A DNA stretch of 64,000 bases from Rhizobium sp. 16-449-1b (lineage in GTDB: Bacteria > Pseudomonadota > Alphaproteobacteria > Rhizobiales > Rhizobiaceae). The stretch lies in the NCBI RefSeq assembly GCF_017741935.1, contig NZ_JAGHMH010000007.1, positions 186,001 through 250,000 of the forward strand, written 5' to 3'. The position numbers were made by a program, and so were the translations under genes. Under the pieces are notes generated by a model. That model saw only the letters and a list, made by a program, of their open reading frames with translations, was not told the origin of the DNA and did no database searches. Shown one piece after another: positions 28,856 to 38,847 of the stretch; positions within the stretch are counted from its first letter, which is position 1, and every line of letters starts with the position of its first letter.

Positions 28856-30961
28856 ATGCGCCCCGCCATTCTCGATCCGCTGTTTTCCTCCGTCTCCGGC
28901 CTGCCCGGCGTCGGCCCGAAGATCGCCGAACTGCTCGCCAAGCTCTTCGGCCGCGAGACGCCGGAGGATTGCCGTGTCGTCGATCTGCTCTTCCACGCGC
29001 CGCACTCGCTGATCGACCGACGCAACCAGCCAGGCATCGCGCGCGCGCCGCAGGGCGCCATCGTGACCATCACCGGCCGCGTCGACCGCCACCAGCCGCC
29101 ACCGAACAGGAAGAGCAACGTCCCCTACCGCGTCTTTCTGCACGACGAGACCGGCGAGCTGACGCTCGTCTTCTTCCGTGGGCAATCGACATGGCTGGAG
29201 AAACAGCTGCCCCTCGACGAGGAGGTCACCGTCAGCGGCAAGATCGACTGGTTCAACGGCCGCGCCTCGATGGTCCACCCTGATTACATCGTCAAAGCCA
29301 GCGAAGCGGAAAACCTGCCGCTGGTCGAGCCGATCTACCCGTTGACGGCAGGCCTCTCGCCGAAGACGCTGCGCAAGATCATCGAAGCCGCCCTACCGAA
29401 GACGCCTGAGTTCCCCGAATGGATCGATGCGGCGCTGGCCCAAAAGCAGGGCCTGCCCTCGACCGCGGATGCCTTCCACGGCCTGCACGAGCCGCGCGAC
29501 CCCGCCGATATCGATCCGCAGGCGCCGGCCCGCCGCCGTCTTGCCTATGACGAATTCCTGGCCGGCCAGCTGTCGCTTGCGCTGGTGCGCCAACGATTGC
29601 GCAAGGTCGCCGGCCAGCCGGTGCATGCGACGGGCCATCTCAGCCGCCAGATCCTCGAGGCCCTGCCCTTTTCGCCGACCGGCAGCCAGACGGAGGCTAT
29701 CGCGCAGATCCTGAAGGACATGGCCGGCGACGACCGCATGCTGCGCCTGCTGCAGGGCGACGTCGGCTCCGGCAAGACGCTGGTGGCGCTGATGGCAATG
29801 GCCGCCGTCATCGAAAGCGGCGGCCAGGCCGTGCTGATGGCGCCGACCGAAATCCTCGCCCGCCAGCATCACGCGACCATCGCCAAATACACGGCCGCCG
29901 CCGGCATCCGCATCGAGGTGCTGACCGGCCGCACCAAGGGCAAGGAACGCGACGAGATCCTAGAGCGTATAGCGTCGGGCGAGGCGCAGATCGTCATCGG
30001 CACCCACGCCCTGTTCCAGGATACGGTCAACTACAGGAACCTGATGCTGGCTGTCGTCGACGAACAGCACCGCTTCGGTGTCCACCAGCGCCTGCGTCTG
30101 ACCGCCAAGGGCATCACACCGCATATGCTGGTCATGACCGCCACGCCGATCCCGCGCACGCTGGTGCTCGCCGCCTTCGGCGACATGGACGTGTCCAAGC
30201 TCACCGAAAAGCCCGCCGGCCGCAAGCCGATCCAGACGATCACCATCCCCACGGAGCGTATCGGCGATATCGTCGGGCGCCTGAAGGCGGCGTTGAGCGA
30301 TGGCAAGAAGGCCTACTGGATCTGCCCGCTGGTCGAGGAATCCGAAGAGAGCGACCTGATGTCGGTCGAAGAGCGCCACGCCACGCTGGTCTCCGCACTC
30401 GGGCCCGGCATCGGCCTGATCCACGGCCGCATGAGCGGTGCGGAGAAGGACGCGGTGATGATGGCGTTCAAATCAGGCGAGATCCGCCTTCTTGTCGCGA
30501 CCACGGTGGTCGAGGTCGGCGTCGACGTGCCGGATGCGACGATAATGGTCATCGAGCATGCCGAGCGTTTCGGTCTGGCACAGCTCCACCAGCTGCGCGG
30601 TCGAGTCGGACGTGGCGACGAGGCATCAACCTGCATCCTGCTCTATCGCGGCCCACTTGGCGAAACCGGGCACGCGCGTCTCACGATCATGCGCGATACG
30701 GAAGACGGTTTCAGGATTGCCGAAGAGGATCTGAAGCTGCGCGGCGAAGGCGAATTGTTGGGAACGCGGCAGTCGGGAACCCCGGGTTTCAGGATTGCGA
30801 GCCTTGAGGCACATGCCGATTTGCTGGAGATTGCCCGCAAGGATGCGGCCTATCTGATCGAGCGTGATCCGGACCTGACGTCCGAAAGGGGCAACGCTGT
30901 GCGCACCCTGCTCTATCTTTTCCGCCGCGACGAAGCGATCCGCTTCCTCCACGCCGGTTAG
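28856..30961 (+). CDS. recG: ATP-dependent DNA helicase RecG
   Basis: The 701-residue helicase reverses stalled replication forks and branch-migrates Holliday junctions. An N-terminal wedge/OB domain (about 50-150) precedes Walker A GDVGSGKT near 301, DEQHRFG near 401, and the C-terminal helicase motifs (TTVVEVGVDVPDA, QLRGRVGRG). The ATG at 28856 gives the usual N-terminus (LFSSVSGLPGVGPKIAELL). The gene is divergent from sdhE-mfd and ends at a 13-bp hairpin. Confidence 0.97.
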   Translation: MRPAILDPLFSSVSGLPGVGPKIAELLAKLFGRETPEDCRVVDLLFHAPHSLIDRRNQPGIARAPQGAIVTITGRVDRHQPPPNRKSNVPYRVFLHDETGELTLVFFRGQSTWLEKQLPLDEEVTVSGKIDWFNGRASMVHPDYIVKASEAENLPLVEPIYPLTAGLSPKTLRKIIEAALPKTPEFPEWIDAALAQKQGLPSTADAFHGLHEPRDPADIDPQAPARRRLAYDEFLAGQLSLALVRQRLRKVAGQPVHATGHLSRQILEALPFSPTGSQTEAIAQILKDMAGDDRMLRLLQGDVGSGKTLVALMAMAAVIESGGQAVLMAPTEILARQHHATIAKYTAAAGIRIEVLTGRTKGKERDEILERIASGEAQIVIGTHALFQDTVNYRNLMLAVVDEQHRFGVHQRLRLTAKGITPHMLVMTATPIPRTLVLAAFGDMDVSKLTEKPAGRKPIQTITIPTERIGDIVGRLKAALSDGKKAYWICPLVEESEESDLMSVEERHATLVSALGPGIGLIHGRMSGAEKDAVMMAFKSGEIRLLVATTVVEVGVDVPDATIMVIEHAERFGLAQLHQLRGRVGRGDEASTCILLYRGPLGETGHARLTIMRDTEDGFRIAEEDLKLRGEGELLGTRQSGTPGFRIASLEAHADLLEIARKDAAYLIERDPDLTSERGNAVRTLLYLFRRDEAIRFLHAG

Positions 30962-30976
30962 TTCTTCGAATGTGGA

Positions 30977-31006
30977 ACGCCGCGCGACCGATGGGTCGCG
31001 CGGCGT
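30977..31006. terminator. Hairpin between convergent recG and L,D-transpeptidase gene
   Basis: Perfect 13-base stem ACGCCGCGCGACC with GATG loop. No T tract follows on either strand, so it may act as a shared 3'-end stabiliser or a weak terminator. Confidence 0.6.
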
Positions 31007-31012
31007 CTGAAA

Positions 31013-32884
31013 TCAGATCTGGGCGCCGCGTGCCTTGGTCGTGGCGTCGAAGGCCTTCTGCACGTAGGTGTCGCGGTCGTAGACGTCGTTGAAATACTGC
31101 ACGACGCCGTTCTTGTCCGGCCAGGCCGTGAAGTAGGCGATGTAGACGGGGAACTTCTGCGGCACCTGCACCGCGTGGTTCTTGCCGGTCGCGATTTCCT
31201 GGCCGATCTTGTCGACCGTGGTGTTCAGAACGGCAGCCGCCATCGCGCGCGGATCGGCGAGACGCACGCAACCGTGGCTCAGTGCACGCATGTCACGCTT
31301 GAAGAAGCTCTTCGAAGGCGTGTCGTGCATGTAGATCGCATGTGCGTTCGGGAACAGGATCTTCAGCTCGCCAAGCGCGTTGTCACCGCTCGGTGGCTGG
31401 CGCACGGAGACGTTCGCGGTCGAACCGTACCAATCGACGCTGGACGACGGCACGGCGCGGCCGCCGACGGCGACTTCATAGCCCATGCGGTCGAGATAGT
31501 TCGGGTCCGAGCGCAGCTTCGGCAGCATCTCGTTGATGATGATCGACTGCGGCACGCCCCAGAACGGGTTGAATTCGACCGTCTGGATCTGGTCCTGGAA
31601 GAAGAACGTCTGATGCGACGGCTGACCGATCACCACGCGCATCGACAACTGCTCCTTGTTGTCGTTGTGGTAGTAGACCATGAAGGCCGGCTGGTTGATG
31701 AAGACGTAGCGCGAGCCGAGATCGGCCGGCAGCCAGCGAGCCTGCTCCATCGCCACGACAACCTTCTCGATCTTCGAGCTGTTGCTGTCGCCGCCAGTCA
31801 TCGTGCGAACGGTCGCCTGGCCGACGATGCCGTCGGGCTTCAGGCCGTGTTCCTTCTGGAAGGCTTCGACCAGCGTCACGATCTCCGGCGAGTAATCGGT
31901 ACCGCCGGTGTAGGCGGCCAGCGTCGCGGCGTTCTCGCTCTTCAGCGCGGCCGAGCCGTGCTTGTCGATCGCCTTGACGATGTTGGGGATTTCCGAAGAG
32001 GTTTCGCCGGGATGCAGCACGCCGCTGAGTTCGATCTTGATCGGCTGCTCGCCATTGCCCTCGCCCTTGAGCTTTGCCAGCTCTTCCTTGAGCGCAACGA
32101 ACTGCGGACCATTCGGCGTGCGGCTCGACAGATAGGCGCCGACATCGGGGCTCATCCGCGCCAGCTTCAGCACCGGATCGAGATTGACCGTCTTGCGGGC
32201 GAAATCGTGATAGCCGGAGAGCTTGTTCGGGTCGACGCGGCCACGGATCGTGTCCTGCACATAGGCCAGAACCTTGGCCGAAAGCGCCAGCTCGAACTGC
32301 GTCAGCGCGCGGTCGCGCATCGCGGGATCCGGGTTGGCCGGGTCGACAGCGGGAACCTCGACGGCATAGTCGGCCGGGTCGAGACCGACGGAGCCGGCAT
32401 TGGCGAGGAAGTCCATCGCCGCCTTGGCGCGATCGTTGACCTCGGTGCCGGTCAGCCAGACCAGTTCGTTCTTGGTGTCGCCGTAGTAAGTCTCGAGAGC
32501 CTTGGCGACTTCGACAGGGGCGCGGACCTTGGCATCGATCAGATAGCGACGCTGCACCGAAGGCGTGGCATCGCTCGGCGTACCGACGGCGGCGACCGCG
32601 CCGGTGACGACAGGATCGGTGAACTTGCCGGTATCGACAAGCCGCATCGGATCCACCTTGTAGGTGTAGTAACGCGGTGCGGACACCTTCGGCAGCGGCG
32701 CGCTGGTATTGGCCTGCGGCGGCAGCACTTCGGGAGCCGGATTGATGATGGTGCTCTGGGTGCGGGCACGATCACCTCGGATCATGTCCATCAGCGTATA
32801 GGCATGCGCGGGTGCGACACCCATCGCGGCCATACCGCAGGAAAGTGCCAGTGCGGAAACCGCACCTTTCAAGAAGAATGTCAT
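31013..32884 (-). CDS. L,D-transpeptidase (YcbB-like, YkuD domain)
   Basis: A 623-residue exported enzyme. The signal peptide (about 1-27) ends at AHAY. A scaffold domain, a peptidoglycan-binding repeat near 341-360 (VEAFQKEHGLKPDGIVGQATV) and a YkuD catalytic domain follow, with HDTPSKSFFKRDMRALSHGCVRLADP carrying the His and the catalytic Cys of SHGCVR near 540. These enzymes make 3-3 peptidoglycan cross-links, abundant in polar-growing Rhizobiales. The start is the ATG behind GGGA at 32884. It has its own hairpin downstream and diverges from fumC. Confidence 0.92.
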   Translation of the reverse strand: MTFFLKGAVSALALSCGMAAMGVAPAHAYTLMDMIRGDRARTQSTIINPAPEVLPPQANTSAPLPKVSAPRYYTYKVDPMRLVDTGKFTDPVVTGAVAAVGTPSDATPSVQRRYLIDAKVRAPVEVAKALETYYGDTKNELVWLTGTEVNDRAKAAMDFLANAGSVGLDPADYAVEVPAVDPANPDPAMRDRALTQFELALSAKVLAYVQDTIRGRVDPNKLSGYHDFARKTVNLDPVLKLARMSPDVGAYLSSRTPNGPQFVALKEELAKLKGEGNGEQPIKIELSGVLHPGETSSEIPNIVKAIDKHGSAALKSENAATLAAYTGGTDYSPEIVTLVEAFQKEHGLKPDGIVGQATVRTMTGGDSNSSKIEKVVVAMEQARWLPADLGSRYVFINQPAFMVYYHNDNKEQLSMRVVIGQPSHQTFFFQDQIQTVEFNPFWGVPQSIIINEMLPKLRSDPNYLDRMGYEVAVGGRAVPSSSVDWYGSTANVSVRQPPSGDNALGELKILFPNAHAIYMHDTPSKSFFKRDMRALSHGCVRLADPRAMAAAVLNTTVDKIGQEIATGKNHAVQVPQKFPVYIAYFTAWPDKNGVVQYFNDVYDRDTYVQKAFDATTKARGAQI

Positions 32885-33287
32885 GCTTTTTCCAGTCCCA
32901 GTATCATGCTGTCTTCGGTCATGGGCATCGCCCAGCTCAAAACTCTCAACCACCCGTCGCTGTCAGGTGACATGGCAGAAACGGGACGCCACCGCCAGCC
33001 TCGAAGAACTCACTCTTCCGTAACGTAGCAAACCCGCCGCCTCCCGGCAGTTCACACAAAATTATGAAATTATTGGTTAATTTTTTACTTTATTTTCGCT
33101 TACTCACACAGTCCCCCAAAAGACGTTGTTGGATAAAAAATAAGACGTGGCCAAAAAACCACGTATAGCGCAGTCGCTAATATGAATTATCGGCTCATAT
33201 TTTTTGATCCCCGCTGTTTTCTTGGGCTGGCTTGAGACCTATAAGACGGCATCTCCGCAGCCGCTCACGCGAAAGAAAGGCATGGCC
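32885..33287. other. Divergent spacer between the L,D-transpeptidase gene and fumC
   Basis: This 403-base AT-rich spacer has no credible gene. Two small inverted repeats are visible: ACGTGG / CCACGT (33145-33164) and AATATGA / TCATATT (33179-33201), the second followed by TTTT and about 85 bases before the fumC start, so it could act as a leader terminator. The promoters were not pinned down. Confidence 0.5.
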
Positions 33288-34679
33288 ATGACTTCCACCC
33301 GTATCGAAACCGATACTTTCGGCGAGATTGAAGTACAAAGCGACAAGTATTGGGGCGCGCAGGCGCAGCGCTCGCTCGGCAATTTCAAGATCGGTTGGGA
33401 GAAGCAGCCGCTGTCGATCGTGCGCGCGCTGGGCATCGTCAAGCAGGCCGCCGCGCGCGCCAACATGGCGCTCGGCAAGCTCGAGCCCGCAGTTGGCAAC
33501 GCCATCATCGACGCCGCCCAGGAAGTGATCGACGGCAAGCTCAACGACCACTTCCCGCTGGTGGTATGGCAGACCGGATCCGGCACGCAGTCGAACATGA
33601 ACGCCAACGAGGTGATCTCCAACCGCGCGATCGAAATGCTCGGCGGCGTCATGGGCTCGAAGAAGCCGGTGCATCCGAACGACCACGTCAACATGAGCCA
33701 GTCGTCGAACGACACCTATCCGACGGCCATGCACATCGCCTGCGTCGAGCAGATCGTCCACCACCTGCTGCCGGGCCTGAAGCACCTGCATGCCGCGCTC
33801 GACATGAAGGTCACCGAGTTCAGCCACATCATCAAGATCGGCCGCACCCATACGCAGGACGCGACGCCGCTGACGCTCGGCCAGGAATTCTCCGGCTACT
33901 CCGCGCAGGTCGCCTCCGCGATCGCCAATATCGAGCTGACGCTGCCGGCACTCTCCAAGCTCGCGCAAGGTGGCACTGCCGTCGGCACTGGCCTCAACGC
34001 CCCGATCGGCTTTGCCGAAAAGGTCGCCGAAGAGATCTCCACTATTACCGCCTTGCCCTTCGTCACCGCGCCGAACAAGTTCGAGGCGCTGGCTTCGCAC
34101 GACTCGATGGTCTTCGCCCATGGCGCTATCAATGCCGCCGCCGCGGCCCTCTTCAAGATCGCCAACGACATCCGTTTCCTCGGCTCCGGCCCTCGCGCCG
34201 GCCTTGGCGAACTGTCGCTGCCGGAAAACGAGCCCGGCTCCTCGATCATGCCCGGCAAGGTCAACCCGACGCAGTCGGAAGCGCTGACGCAGGTCTGCGC
34301 CCACGTCTTTGGCAACAACGCCGCGCTTACCTTCGCCGGCAGCCAGGGCCATTTCGAGCTCAACGTCTATAATCCGATGATGGCCTATAACTTCCTGCAA
34401 TCGGTGCAGCTGCTCGGCGACGCCGCCGTCTCCTTCACCGACAATTGCGTCGTCGGCATCGAAGCCCGCGAGGACAACATCAAGAAGGGCGTCGAGAACT
34501 CGCTGATGCTGGTGACAGCGCTGAACGGACGTCTCGGCTACGACATCTGCGCCAAGATCGCCAAGACCGCCCACAAGAACGGCACGACCCTCCGCGAGGA
34601 AGCCGTCGGCGGCGGTTACCTGACGAACGAAGAGTTCGACCAGTACGTTCGCCCGGAAACCATGATCGGCCCCAAGTAA
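33288..34679 (+). CDS. fumC: Class II fumarate hydratase
   Basis: A 463-residue heat-stable, iron-independent fumarase of the aspartase/fumarase superfamily. It shows the signature [10 protein letters not shown] near 317, the [15 protein letters not shown] region near 96 and [11 protein letters not shown]. It hydrates fumarate to malate in the TCA cycle. The second ATG (33288) has the better spacing (7 bases) from AAAGG; the first (33282) is only one base away. It is followed by its own terminator and then by an unrelated class I fumarase. Confidence 0.97.
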   Translation: MTSTRIETDTFGEIEVQSDKYWGAQAQRSLGNFKIGWEKQPLSIVRALGIVKQAAARANMALGKLEPAVGNAIIDAAQEVIDGKLNDHFPLVVWQTGSGTQSNMNANEVISNRAIEMLGGVMGSKKPVHPNDHVNMSQSSNDTYPTAMHIACVEQIVHHLLPGLKHLHAALDMKVTEFSHIIKIGRTHTQDATPLTLGQEFSGYSAQVASAIANIELTLPALSKLAQGGTAVGTGLNAPIGFAEKVAEEISTITALPFVTAPNKFEALASHDSMVFAHGAINAAAAALFKIANDIRFLGSGPRAGLGELSLPENEPGSSIMPGKVNPTQSEALTQVCAHVFGNNAALTFAGSQGHFELNVYNPMMAYNFLQSVQLLGDAAVSFTDNCVVGIEAREDNIKKGVENSLMLVTALNGRLGYDICAKIAKTAHKNGTTLREEAVGGGYLTNEEFDQYVRPETMIGPK

Positions 34680-34721
34680 GCGTAAAGTGAGCGCCATCCC
34701 GAACTATCGATGAAACACCAG

Positions 34722-34754
34722 ACACCGCCACGGCCTCCGTGGCGGTGTTTTTTC
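34722..34754 (+). terminator. Terminator of fumC
   Basis: A 12-base stem ACACCGCCACGG with CCT loop and complement, then seven T, is 43 bases after the fumC stop. Confidence 0.9.
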
Positions 34755-34860
34755 GTGCATTCTTGACCATTTTTCGAAGGTTTTAGAATGATTGCAATTC
34801 GCACATTGCCCGCATAGACCGTCTGCGATTTCCATTCCGGCCCGCATGAAAGGTCATTCG

Positions 34861-36468
34861 ATGGCTGACGATCTCTTCCCCCTCGGCAAAGACAGCACCC
34901 AGTACCGCAAGATCAGCAGCGACCATGTCTCTGTCGACAGCTTCAAGGGCCAGGATATCCTGACCGTCGAGCCCGAGGGCATCCGTCTGCTGGCCGAGAC
35001 CGCCTTTGCCGACATCAACCACTTGCTTCGCCCCGGCCACCTGAAGCAGCTCGCCTCGATCCTCGACGACCCCGAGGCCACCGACAATGACCGTTTCGTT
35101 GCCTACGACCTCCTGAAAAACGCCAACATCGCCGCCGGCGGCATCCTTCCCATGTGCCAGGACACCGGCACGGCGATCATCATGGGCAAGAAGGGCCGCC
35201 GCGTCTGGACCGAGGGCGAGGACTATTCGGCGCTCGCCAAGGGCGTGATGGACGCCTACGAGAAGAAGAACCTGCGCTACTCGCAGCTGGCGCCGATCAA
35301 GATGTTCGAGGAGAAGAACACCAAGAACAACCTGCCGGCCCAGATCGATATCTACGAAGAAGGCACGGACGAATACAATTTCCTCTTCGTCGCCAAGGGC
35401 GGCGGATCGGCCAACAAGACCTTCCTCTACCAGGGCACACCCTCGCTGCTGACGCACGATCGCATGATCGACTTCCTTAAGGAGAAGATCCTCACGCTGG
35501 GTACGGCAGCCTGTCCTCCCTACCATCTGGCGATCGTCATCGGCGGCACCTCGGCCGAGATGAACCTGAAGACCGTCAAGCTCGCCTCGACGCGCTATCT
35601 CGACGACCTTCCGACCGAGGGTTCGGAAAGCGGCCACGCCTTCCGCGACGTCGAGATGGAACAGGAAATCCACAAGCTGACGCAGCAGATGGGCGTCGGC
35701 GCGCAGTTCGGCGGCAAGTATTTCTGTCATGACGTCCGCGTCATCCGCCTGCCCCGCCATGGCGCATCGCTGCCGATCGGCCTCGGCGTTTCCTGTTCCG
35801 CCGACCGCCAGGCAAAGGGCAAGATCACCCGCGAGGGCATCTTCGTCGAGCAGTTGGAAACCGATCCGTCGAAGTATATGCCTGAGATCGACGAGGCAAA
35901 GCTGTCCGAATCGATGGTCAAGATCGATCTCAACCAGCCGATGGCCGATATACTTGCCGAACTCAGCAAGCATCCGGTGAAGACCCGCCTGTCGCTGACG
36001 GGCACCATCATCGTCGCCCGCGACCTCGCGCATTCGAAAATCCGCGAGCGCCTCGAAAAGGGCGAAGGCATGCCCGACTACATGAAGAACCACCCGGTCT
36101 ACTACGCCGGCCCGGCCAAGACACCCGCCGGTTACGCCTCAGGCTCCTTCGGCCCGACCACGGCCGGCCGCATGGACTCGTATGTCGACCAGTTCCAGTC
36201 CTTCGGCGGCTCGATGATCATGCTCGCCAAGGGCAACCGGTCGCGGGCCGTGCGCGAGGCATGCAAGGCCCATGGCGGCTTCTATCTCGGCTCCATCGGC
36301 GGCCCGGCCGCCCGCCTGGCGCAGGACTGCATCCGCAAGGTCGAGGTGCTGGAATATCCGGAGCTCGGCATGGAAGCCGTCTGGAAGATCGAGGTCGAGG
36401 ACTTCCCCGCCTTCATCGTCACCGACGACAAGGGCAACGACTTCTTCCAGGAATTCAACCTCGGCTGA
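34861..36468 (+). CDS. Class I (4Fe-4S) fumarate hydratase
   Basis: A 535-residue iron-sulphur fumarase of the FumA/FumB type. Cluster ligands are visible as CQDTGT near 99, AACPPYH near 217 and GVSCSADR near 310. It carries out the same fumarate-malate step as fumC but is oxygen- and oxidant-sensitive. The ATG at 34861 follows AAAGG by 7 bases; an in-frame ATG 15 bases upstream is possible. Separated from fumC by a terminator, it probably has its own promoter. Confidence 0.95.
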   Translation: MADDLFPLGKDSTQYRKISSDHVSVDSFKGQDILTVEPEGIRLLAETAFADINHLLRPGHLKQLASILDDPEATDNDRFVAYDLLKNANIAAGGILPMCQDTGTAIIMGKKGRRVWTEGEDYSALAKGVMDAYEKKNLRYSQLAPIKMFEEKNTKNNLPAQIDIYEEGTDEYNFLFVAKGGGSANKTFLYQGTPSLLTHDRMIDFLKEKILTLGTAACPPYHLAIVIGGTSAEMNLKTVKLASTRYLDDLPTEGSESGHAFRDVEMEQEIHKLTQQMGVGAQFGGKYFCHDVRVIRLPRHGASLPIGLGVSCSADRQAKGKITREGIFVEQLETDPSKYMPEIDEAKLSESMVKIDLNQPMADILAELSKHPVKTRLSLTGTIIVARDLAHSKIRERLEKGEGMPDYMKNHPVYYAGPAKTPAGYASGSFGPTTAGRMDSYVDQFQSFGGSMIMLAKGNRSRAVREACKAHGGFYLGSIGGPAARLAQDCIRKVEVLEYPELGMEAVWKIEVEDFPAFIVTDDKGNDFFQEFNLG

Positions 36469-36472
36469 TCGT

Positions 36473-36688
36473 TCAGTGGGCGGTTGCGGTCACGCGGCCG
36501 CCAGCCACGTCGCTTTTGCTTGTCGCGATGGTATCGCTCGCGACAAGCACATCCTCGGCATTGACGCTTGCCAGTATTTCCGAAGTAAATGCACCATGAA
36601 AGAAGCCTTGTTGCTGGATCAGAAAAAGAGATCCGGCAATAACAGCGGCAGCGAGCACGGCTGGAGGCGAGTTATGGGACGTTTGCAT
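36473..36688 (-). CDS. Putative small membrane protein, 71 aa
   Basis: An open frame on the minus strand gives a short protein with one hydrophobic segment (about residues 9-27, AVLAAAVIAGSLFLIQQQG) and an acidic/polar tail. It is convergent with the class I fumarase. The ATG at 36688 is one candidate; the frame stays open upstream to 36757. The ribosome site is weak and the 3' half contains a perfect 12-bp inverted repeat. I do not recognise the family, and it may not be a real gene. Confidence 0.4.
   Translation of the reverse strand: MQTSHNSPPAVLAAAVIAGSLFLIQQQGFFHGAFTSEILASVNAEDVLVASDTIATSKSDVAGGRVTATAH
36517..36549. repeat. Perfect 12-bp inverted repeat downstream of the class I fumarase gene
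   Basis: TGCTTGTCGCGA and its exact complement are separated by 9 bases. It begins 48 bases after the class I fumarase stop and lies in the putative small gene on the other strand. There is no T tract, so it is not a typical terminator. Confidence 0.75.
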
Positions 36689-37039
36689 GGCCTGTTGCTT
36701 TCTCCTGACACCGCTACGGTGCCTTGAAGCATAAGTTGCCACCTTATTGTCGTTCACAAAAGAACCGAGATCAGCAACCGATTGTCAATGAATTATTGAC
36801 GACGCCGAGCACAGCGAATATCTCGCCCAGTTAATTTAAAGAAACATACCATCAGAACGCGCAGCCCCCATCCGACGTCGCGTGAATTCCGATATAAAAA
36901 TCATATGGATAAGAACAGATCCGGAAACCGGAATAAAATTCACATGTAATCTCTGGTATATCCAACCTTAATCATTTCAAAACAATTGTAGCTTAAGAAA
37001 TAAGAGAAGACTTTTGAGATGTACCAAAGGAGTGGCCGA
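36689..37039. other. AT-rich spacer upstream of the diguanylate cyclase gene
   Basis: There is no convincing gene here (the upstream part may be the extended start of the small ORF). A 17-base inverted repeat GTCAAT-N5-ATTGAC lies at 36784-36800 and could be an operator. The rest is A/T-rich promoter-like DNA before the cyclase gene. Confidence 0.45.
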
Positions 37040-38107
37040 ATGACGACGGCTGTGGCGCCAAAGACGCAGGTCCCCGATGTGGCGAGCCAGATCACTTTTG
37101 CGATGCGCTCCATGGGTGTCGCGCCCATTCCGCGGAATTACGAACTCTTTTACGAGGCCTATATCGGCTCGAACCCGGCGCTGACCCGCGATCTCGCGGC
37201 TCTTGGCAATCTGGCGACCCAGGAAGAACTGGATGCGCTGGGCAGCCAGCATTTCAGCCACGGCGTCGGCCGCGTCTTCGATGACGCACACACCCGCATC
37301 GCCGCCGAACTCGAATCGGTGCTGCGCGTTCTGCGCCAGGAGCAGACATCGCTCGAAAGCTACAACAGGCTGCTCGGCGAGACCTACAACCGCATCACCT
37401 CGAAGAACACATCCAGCGCCGACCTCATTCAGAATGCCTTGCATCTCCTGACCGAGGCGACCGGAAACACCATGGCGCACGGCGAGCGCACGGTCGAAAA
37501 CGTCGTCCAGCGCTCCAATGAAATGGATCAGGTCCGGAAAGAGCTCGACGAATACAAGCGCATCGCCAATACGGATTCGCTGACCCGGCTCTCCAACCGC
37601 CGCGCCTTCGACGATCGCCTCGCCGCCGTCTTCAACAACCCAGCGATGCGCCCGATCACCGCGCTTGTCCTTGCCGACATCGATAACTTCAAGAAGATCA
37701 ACGACACCTACGGCCATCCCGTCGGCGACAAGATCCTCGCGACTGTCGCCTCCGTCATCCGCGCCAACGTGCGCCGCGACGTCTTCGTGGCCCGCACCGG
37801 CGGTGAGGAATTCGCGTTGATCATCGAGGGCAATACGGCCGACGAAGTCATGGCCGTCGCCGAGCGCATTCGCCGCACGCTTGAAGCAACGCCGTTCAAG
37901 AACTCCCGCACGCGGATCAACTACGGACCGGTTACGGTATCGGTCGGCATCTGCATGGCATCGAGTGCCGAGGATGCGGGTGAGCTCTATCACAAGACCG
38001 ACGTTGCGCTTTACGGCGCCAAGAACGCCGGCCGCAACTGCAGCATCCTCTTCGAGGACGGCATGCAGAAGGAATTCACCAAGAGCTGGCTGATCTACAA
38101 GGCCTGA
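37040..38107 (+). CDS. Diguanylate cyclase (GGDEF domain)
   Basis: A 355-residue cytoplasmic protein with an N-terminal helical region (about 1-170, no membrane segment) and a GGDEF domain. The catalytic loop is RTGGEEF near 254, so it is expected to make cyclic di-GMP. The inhibitory site just upstream reads RRDV where RxxD is usual, so product inhibition may be lost. The ATG at 37040 follows AAAGGAG by 7 bases. It is monocistronic and ends at a GCCGCGA hairpin before the convergent PNPOx-like gene. Confidence 0.92.
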   Translation: MTTAVAPKTQVPDVASQITFAMRSMGVAPIPRNYELFYEAYIGSNPALTRDLAALGNLATQEELDALGSQHFSHGVGRVFDDAHTRIAAELESVLRVLRQEQTSLESYNRLLGETYNRITSKNTSSADLIQNALHLLTEATGNTMAHGERTVENVVQRSNEMDQVRKELDEYKRIANTDSLTRLSNRRAFDDRLAAVFNNPAMRPITALVLADIDNFKKINDTYGHPVGDKILATVASVIRANVRRDVFVARTGGEEFALIIEGNTADEVMAVAERIRRTLEATPFKNSRTRINYGPVTVSVGICMASSAEDAGELYHKTDVALYGAKNAGRNCSILFEDGMQKEFTKSWLIYKA

Positions 38108-38138
38108 GCCGCGACGCATCGCGGCCCGATATCGATGG

Positions 38139-38750
38139 CTACCACATCGTCCTGGCCGCGCGGGCGGCCCATTCGCGATCATAGGTCTCGTGATCGAACG
38201 CTTCCGTCGCCGCCTTCAGCATCAGGCCCGGCGTTGGAAGGCCTTTCGGATCGACGAACTTGTCGGGATTCCAGAGCTCGGAGCGGATCAGCGCCCGCGC
38301 GCACTGGAAATAGACTTCCTCGATCGTCACCACGATAACAGTGCGCGGATGCTTGCCGTCCATCTCGAAGGAGGACAGCAGTTTCTCGTCGTTGGAAACG
38401 ACACCGCGTCCATTGATCCGCATCGTGGTATTCGACCCCGGGATGAGGAACATCAAGGCGAGCCTGGGATCGCGCACGATGTTCGACAGCGAATCAACCC
38501 GGTTGTTGCCGCGCCAGTCAGGCATCTGCAGCGTCTTGTCGTCGATGACGCGCACGACGCCACCGAGGTCACCGCGCGGAGAACAGTCCAGCCCCTCTGG
38601 ACCTACGGTCGCCAGCGCAACGAACGGCGAAGCCTCGATCATCTGCCGGTAAAGCGGCGTCAGATAGTGGGTCACCTTTGCAACGGAAGCTTCCGACAAG
38701 CCGCCGCCATAGATGGCGGTCAGTTCTTCGACGGTCTCGATGATTTTCAT
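38139..38750 (-). CDS. Pyridoxamine 5'-phosphate oxidase-fold flavoprotein
   Basis: A 203-residue split-barrel protein of the PNPOx-like (MSMEG_1061-type) family: SPFVALATVGPEGLDCSPRGDLGGVVRVIDDKTL, MPDWRGNNRVDSLSNIVRDPRLALMFLIPG and RINGRGVVS. These bind FMN or F420/heme-like cofactors; the exact substrate is unknown. It converges on the diguanylate cyclase gene. The ATG at 38750 starts the family's N-terminus; longer upstream frames are poorly supported. Confidence 0.85.
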   Translation of the reverse strand: MKIIETVEELTAIYGGGLSEASVAKVTHYLTPLYRQMIEASPFVALATVGPEGLDCSPRGDLGGVVRVIDDKTLQMPDWRGNNRVDSLSNIVRDPRLALMFLIPGSNTTMRINGRGVVSNDEKLLSSFEMDGKHPRTVIVVTIEEVYFQCARALIRSELWNPDKFVDPKGLPTPGLMLKAATEAFDHETYDREWAARAARTMW

Positions 38751-38847
38751 GGCCGTTCCATCGCGTTGTTTCTCCACAGTAATTAGCCGCCTAAAATGAC
38801 GCTGGCGTGACATGCGCCATCTCGTTTGAGGGTGTGCGCGGTCGCGC

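Noticed and set aside
31175..33028. 617-codon frame opposite the L,D-transpeptidase gene.
   Set aside because: A shadow frame with no credible start or domain.
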